A stretch of 7,015 nt of DNA from an uncultured Anaerolineaceae bacterium (GTDB taxonomy: Bacteria > Chloroflexota > Anaerolineae > Anaerolineales > Anaerolineaceae): contig CALDSL010000467.1 in assembly GCA_937920255.1 (NCBI GenBank), positions 1 through 7,015 of the forward strand, given 5' to 3'. Positions 4,843 to 7,015 of this stretch are shown piece after piece. Numbering within the stretch: the first letter of the stretch is position 1; each line of letters begins with the position of its first letter. The notes beneath the pieces were generated by a model, which made no database searches, was not told the DNA's origin, and saw only the letters and a list, made by a program, of their open reading frames with translations. A program made the position numbers and the translations under genes.

Positions 4843-6744
4843 ATGAAGCAAAAAGGGCTGATGTGGAAGCGTTTTCAATACTGGATGGATAGCTGGTTTT
4901 CCAGCGGCCCGATGGGACCGGTGCTCAGCCTGGGCGTGCTGACGCTGGTGATCATCTTCGCCGCCACGCTGCTGCTGGTGCGCACCGGGCTGGCGCCCGG
5001 ATCGGAACCAGCCTTCGATTTTGTCGAAGCCTTTTGGACGGCGATGGTGCGCGCCATGGGCGGCGGCAGCATGGGCGGGCGCGAGACCGCCTGGGGCTAC
5101 CGGCTGATCATGTTCGGCATCACCCTGGGCAGCATCTTTGTGGTCAGCCTGCTGATCGGCACGCTCACCAACAGCATCTCCACCCGCATCGCTGAGCTGC
5201 GTAAAGGCCGCACCCTGGTGATGGAAAAGGATCACATCGTCATCCTGGGCTGGACCGACCAGATCTTCCCCATCCTGCGCGAACTGATTTTGGCCAACGC
5301 CCACCGCAAGGGCGCGCGGGTGGTGATCATGGCGCAGCAGGATAAAACATTTATGGAGGACACCATCCGGCACAAGCTCGGCAAGCGCATCAAGCTGCGC
5401 ATCGTCTGCCGCACCGGCAGCCCGATGGAGCCGGACGACTTGAAGATCCTCAACCTGAACCATTCGCGCTCGATCATCATCCTCTCTCCCGACAGCGACA
5501 GCCGCGACGCGGACGTGATCAAGACCGTGCTGGCCATCACCAACCACGCCCTGCGCCGTCCAGAGCCGTACAACATCGTGGCCGGCATCTGCGACCCGCG
5601 TAATTTCGCCGTGGCGAAAGTGGCCGGCCGGCAGGAAGTGCAGTGGATCCCCATGGGCGTGCTGGTGGCGCGCATCATCGCCCAGACCAGCCTGCAGTCG
5701 GGCCTGTCGGTGGTGTATTCCGAGCTGCTCAATTACCGCGACAACGAGATCTACTTCTACCCGGATCACGGGCTGGCCGGCAAGCGCTTCGGGGAGATCC
5801 TTAGCCTGTTCGGGGACGATACCGCCATCGGCATCTACACCGCGAACGGCCGGGCGCAGTTGAACCCGCCCATGGATACCCCGCTTCAACCCGGCGACCA
5901 GTTGATCGTCATCGCGCGCGATAACACCCGCATCCTGGCCGGGGCGGAACCGGCCGCCGCGGCGCAGGAAACCCTCATCCGCACCGATGCGCTGCCGCCG
6001 CGCCAGCCGGACCGCACGCTGTTCCTGGGCTGGAACTGGCGCGTGCCCATCGTGATCGAAAACCTGGACCGCTACGTGCTGCCCGGTTCAGAGGCGGTGA
6101 TTATGACCAATCACGGCGCAGTGGAAGAGACGCTGGACGGGCTGCGCGAGCGGGTGAAAAACCACAGCCTGCACCTGCTGCGCGGCGATATCACCGACCG
6201 GGCCACACTGGAAAAGCTGGACCTGGGCCAGTACCAGCACGTGATCGTGATGAGCTATTCCGACACGCACACCCAGCAACAGGCCGACGCCGCCACCATG
6301 ATCGCCCTGCTGCACCTGCGCGATATCGCCGACCAGCGCGGCTACACCTTCAGCCTGACCAGCGAAATGCTCGATGACCGCAACCGCAAGCTGGCGATGG
6401 TGACGCGCGTGGACGATTTTGTGGTCAGCGACCGGCTGGTGAGCATGATGATGGCCCAGGTGGCGGAGAACCGCGCCGTCAACCTGGTGTTTGAAGACCT
6501 GCTCAACCCGGAAGGCTCGGAGATCTACCTGCGCCCGGCCTGCGCCTACGTCGAAACGGGAAAAAAGGTCAACGTTGCCACGCTGGTGGAGGCCGCGCGC
6601 CGGCGCGGCGAGGTGGCAGTGGGCTACCGGCTCAGCGCTCACGTGCGCGACCCCGAACGCTATTACGGTGTGGTGATCAACCCCGCCAAAGACGCCGAGG
6701 TGGTTTTGAACGATCAGGACCGGGTGATTGTGCTGGGAATGTAG
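4843..6744 (+). CDS. CASTOR/POLLUX-type ion channel with tandem RCK-like domains
   Basis: The 633-aa membrane protein resembles bacterial relatives of plant CASTOR/POLLUX (DMI1) channels. A short basic N-terminus precedes TM1 (about 27-47), a pore loop (60-80, AFWTAMVRAM...) and TM2 (about 87-108). The hallmark K121-G-R-T-L-V-M-E-K-D-H-I-V-I-L-G-W-T-D-Q follows (121-140). It opens the first nucleotide-binding/RCK-like module, which ends in a GDQLIVIAR strand (351-359). A second, parallel module starts at T392-L-F-L-G-W-N-W and ends QDRVIVLGM at the C-terminus. The likely role is ion flux gated by the cytoplasmic ring; the ion is not readable. The pore loop has G73-G-G-S-M-G-G-R80 where I recall relatives having D-P-G-T-M-G-G-D. 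ATG 4843 follows GGAAAAGGGGG; the upstream TTG at 4756 is the -35 box. It is monocistronic under its own promoter. Confidence 0.9.
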   Translation: MKQKGLMWKRFQYWMDSWFSSGPMGPVLSLGVLTLVIIFAATLLLVRTGLAPGSEPAFDFVEAFWTAMVRAMGGGSMGGRETAWGYRLIMFGITLGSIFVVSLLIGTLTNSISTRIAELRKGRTLVMEKDHIVILGWTDQIFPILRELILANAHRKGARVVIMAQQDKTFMEDTIRHKLGKRIKLRIVCRTGSPMEPDDLKILNLNHSRSIIILSPDSDSRDADVIKTVLAITNHALRRPEPYNIVAGICDPRNFAVAKVAGRQEVQWIPMGVLVARIIAQTSLQSGLSVVYSELLNYRDNEIYFYPDHGLAGKRFGEILSLFGDDTAIGIYTANGRAQLNPPMDTPLQPGDQLIVIARDNTRILAGAEPAAAAQETLIRTDALPPRQPDRTLFLGWNWRVPIVIENLDRYVLPGSEAVIMTNHGAVEETLDGLRERVKNHSLHLLRGDITDRATLEKLDLGQYQHVIVMSYSDTHTQQQADAATMIALLHLRDIADQRGYTFSLTSEMLDDRNRKLAMVTRVDDFVVSDRLVSMMMAQVAENRAVNLVFEDLLNPEGSEIYLRPACAYVETGKKVNVATLVEAARRRGEVAVGYRLSAHVRDPERYYGVVINPAKDAEVVLNDQDRVIVLGM

Positions 6745-6793
6745 GACGCGCCACCCCCCAATCCCCTCCACCCCCGCTCCACCCCCCTCCCAA

Positions 6794-6837
6794 CCTCCCC
6801 CCAAATCGCTGAAAACCGCGATTTGGGGGGAGGCTTT
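6794..6837 (+). terminator. Probable terminator of the channel gene
   Basis: A perfect 16-bp stem pairs 6794-6809 with 6818-6833 around the 8-nt loop TGAAAACC, 50 nt after the channel stop codon. Only CTTT follows, so the T tract is poor. The stem is strong enough to stop or stabilise transcripts, but it may primarily be part of the repeat. Confidence 0.5.
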
Positions 6838-6914
6838 GACTCGTCCCTCTATTTTCGTTCTTTGAAAATGGAAAGGCTTTTACTCCTCCCTCCATTTTCG
6901 TTCTTTGAAAATGG
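6831..6914 (+). repeat. Two 41-nt direct repeats with internal hairpins
   Basis: 6831-6871 and 6874-6914 match at 38 of 41 positions with a 43-bp period. The last 21 bases (ATTTTCG...AAAATGG) are identical. Each copy carries a small hairpin, ATTTTC, 7-nt loop, GAAAAT. The preceding 16-bp hairpin plus GGAGGCTTT has the same layout, so the region resembles three tandem hairpin units. Confidence 0.85.
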
Positions 6915-6944
6915 GGGGAGGTTGGGAGGGGGGTGGAGCGGGGG
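6913..6944 (+). other. G-quadruplex motif in the right repeat arm
   Basis: Four G tracts (6913-6918, 6924-6926, 6928-6933, 6940-6944) are separated by 5, 1 and 6 bases, fitting the canonical G3+N1-7 rule on the plus strand. The inverted arm places the same motif on the minus strand at 6771-6802. Folding is predicted by pattern only. Confidence 0.55.
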
Positions 6945-6965
6945 TGGAGGAAGGTTGAGCGGGGG

Positions 6966-6971
6966 TATAAT
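6966..6971 (+). promoter_or_regulatory. TATAAT box for a leaderless transcript
   Basis: A perfect TATAAT ends 6 bp before the ATG at 6978, so transcription should begin at or next to the start codon. GGGGGTA and TACCCCC flank it as a 7-bp inverted repeat (6961-6977). No -35 is recognisable at 17 bp, and no ribosome-binding site lies before the ATG, both as expected for a leaderless unit of the -10-driven type. Confidence 0.6.
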
Positions 6972-6977
6972 ACCCCC

Positions 6978-7015
6978 ATGATTACCAACCTGATCTGGGA
7001 CGTGGGCGGGACGAT
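6978..7015 (+). CDS. N-terminus of a probable HAD-superfamily hydrolase (partial)
   Basis: The window ends after 12 full codons, MITNLIWDVGGT. The pattern of a hydrophobic strand followed by W-D-V-G-G-T matches the HAD motif I variant 'hhWDVGGTL', with Asp8 as the candidate phosphorylated nucleophile. The usual second Asp of DxDxT is Gly, a variant I recall in phosphatase-like HAD proteins. HAD enzymes mostly remove phosphate from small molecules. The start is fixed by the TATAAT box 6 bp upstream. With so few residues the family call is provisional. Confidence 0.58.
   Translation, partial: MITNLIWDVGGT

Larger units (their letters stand above)
6765..6950. repeat. Perfect 39-bp inverted repeat enclosing nested hairpins
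   Basis: The left arm 6765-6803 (pyrimidine-rich) and right arm 6912-6950 (purine-rich) are exact reverse complements over 39 bp. Between them lie a 16-bp hairpin that shares part of the left arm and two direct repeats. The arms can therefore pair with each other or fold locally. The element fills nearly all of the 233 bp between the channel gene and the next gene. No coding potential is seen. Confidence 0.9.

Noticed and set aside
4666..5889. 407-codon open frame on the minus strand opposite the channel gene
   Set aside because: Its His/Gln/Ala/Arg-rich composition is typical of the antisense frame of a GC-rich gene, and the opposing channel has clear family motifs. The same reasoning applies to minus-strand frames at 685-1353 and 6088-6804.
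6831..6914. Possible CRISPR array
   Set aside because: There are only two copies with a 2-bp gap, no unique spacers of regular length and no cas gene.
1..7015. Defence, toxin-antitoxin, phage, tRNA or rRNA content
   Set aside because: No matching motifs, tRNA-like folds or family hallmarks were seen in either strand.

Overview
The window is a GC-rich bacterial chromosome segment. It is built from single-gene or two-gene transcription units separated by repeat-dense intergenic DNA. It holds five complete genes and two partial ones: two lipoproteins, a class II polyphosphate kinase (PPK2), a small YHS-domain metal-binding protein, a CASTOR/POLLUX-type ion channel, the tail of an unrecognised gene at the left edge and the start of a HAD-like hydrolase at the right edge. 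A Pro/Thr-rich spacer follows one lipobox, the second lipoprotein has a W-P-D-x-C-L-G-L motif, and the intergenic DNA is full of palindromic repeats. Together with the gene set, this suggests a Chloroflexota bacterium, perhaps Anaerolineae. That placement is an inference from style, not from a marker gene.

Layout: 1-52 is the end of an upstream gene, followed by a strong terminator at 77-110. A roughly 120-bp imperfect palindrome at 119-240 comes before a weak promoter and a 697-aa lipoprotein (325-2418, +). That protein has a fibronectin-III-like part, an alpha/beta-hydrolase-like core and a C-terminal beta-rich domain. It converges, with only 6 bp between stop codons, on a 251-aa lipoprotein (2425-3180, -). 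A 198-bp divergent region leads to the PPK2 gene (3379-4203, +), which ends at a near-perfect terminator. The YHS gene (4264-4467, -) abuts the far side of that terminator.

From 4468 to 4842 there is no gene. The stretch holds a MITE-like element with 29-bp perfect inverted repeats (4499-4648), a terminator-like hairpin, and a textbook promoter (TTGAAG, 17 bp, TATAAT) for the channel gene (4843-6744, +). From 6745 to 6977 lies a nested repeat: perfect 39-bp inverted arms enclose a 16-bp hairpin and two 41-nt direct repeats, with G-quadruplex potential on opposite strands of the two arms. A TATAAT box 6 bp before an ATG then suggests a leaderless mRNA for the HAD-like gene.

The genes do not form an obvious pathway. 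Polyphosphate-nucleotide exchange, metal binding and ion flux are housekeeping or stress functions placed side by side. I see no defence system, CRISPR array, transposase, integrase or phage gene. The points most worth a second look are the atypical nucleophile elbow in the large lipoprotein, the apparent loss of acidic residues in the channel's pore loop, and the three different repeat structures.
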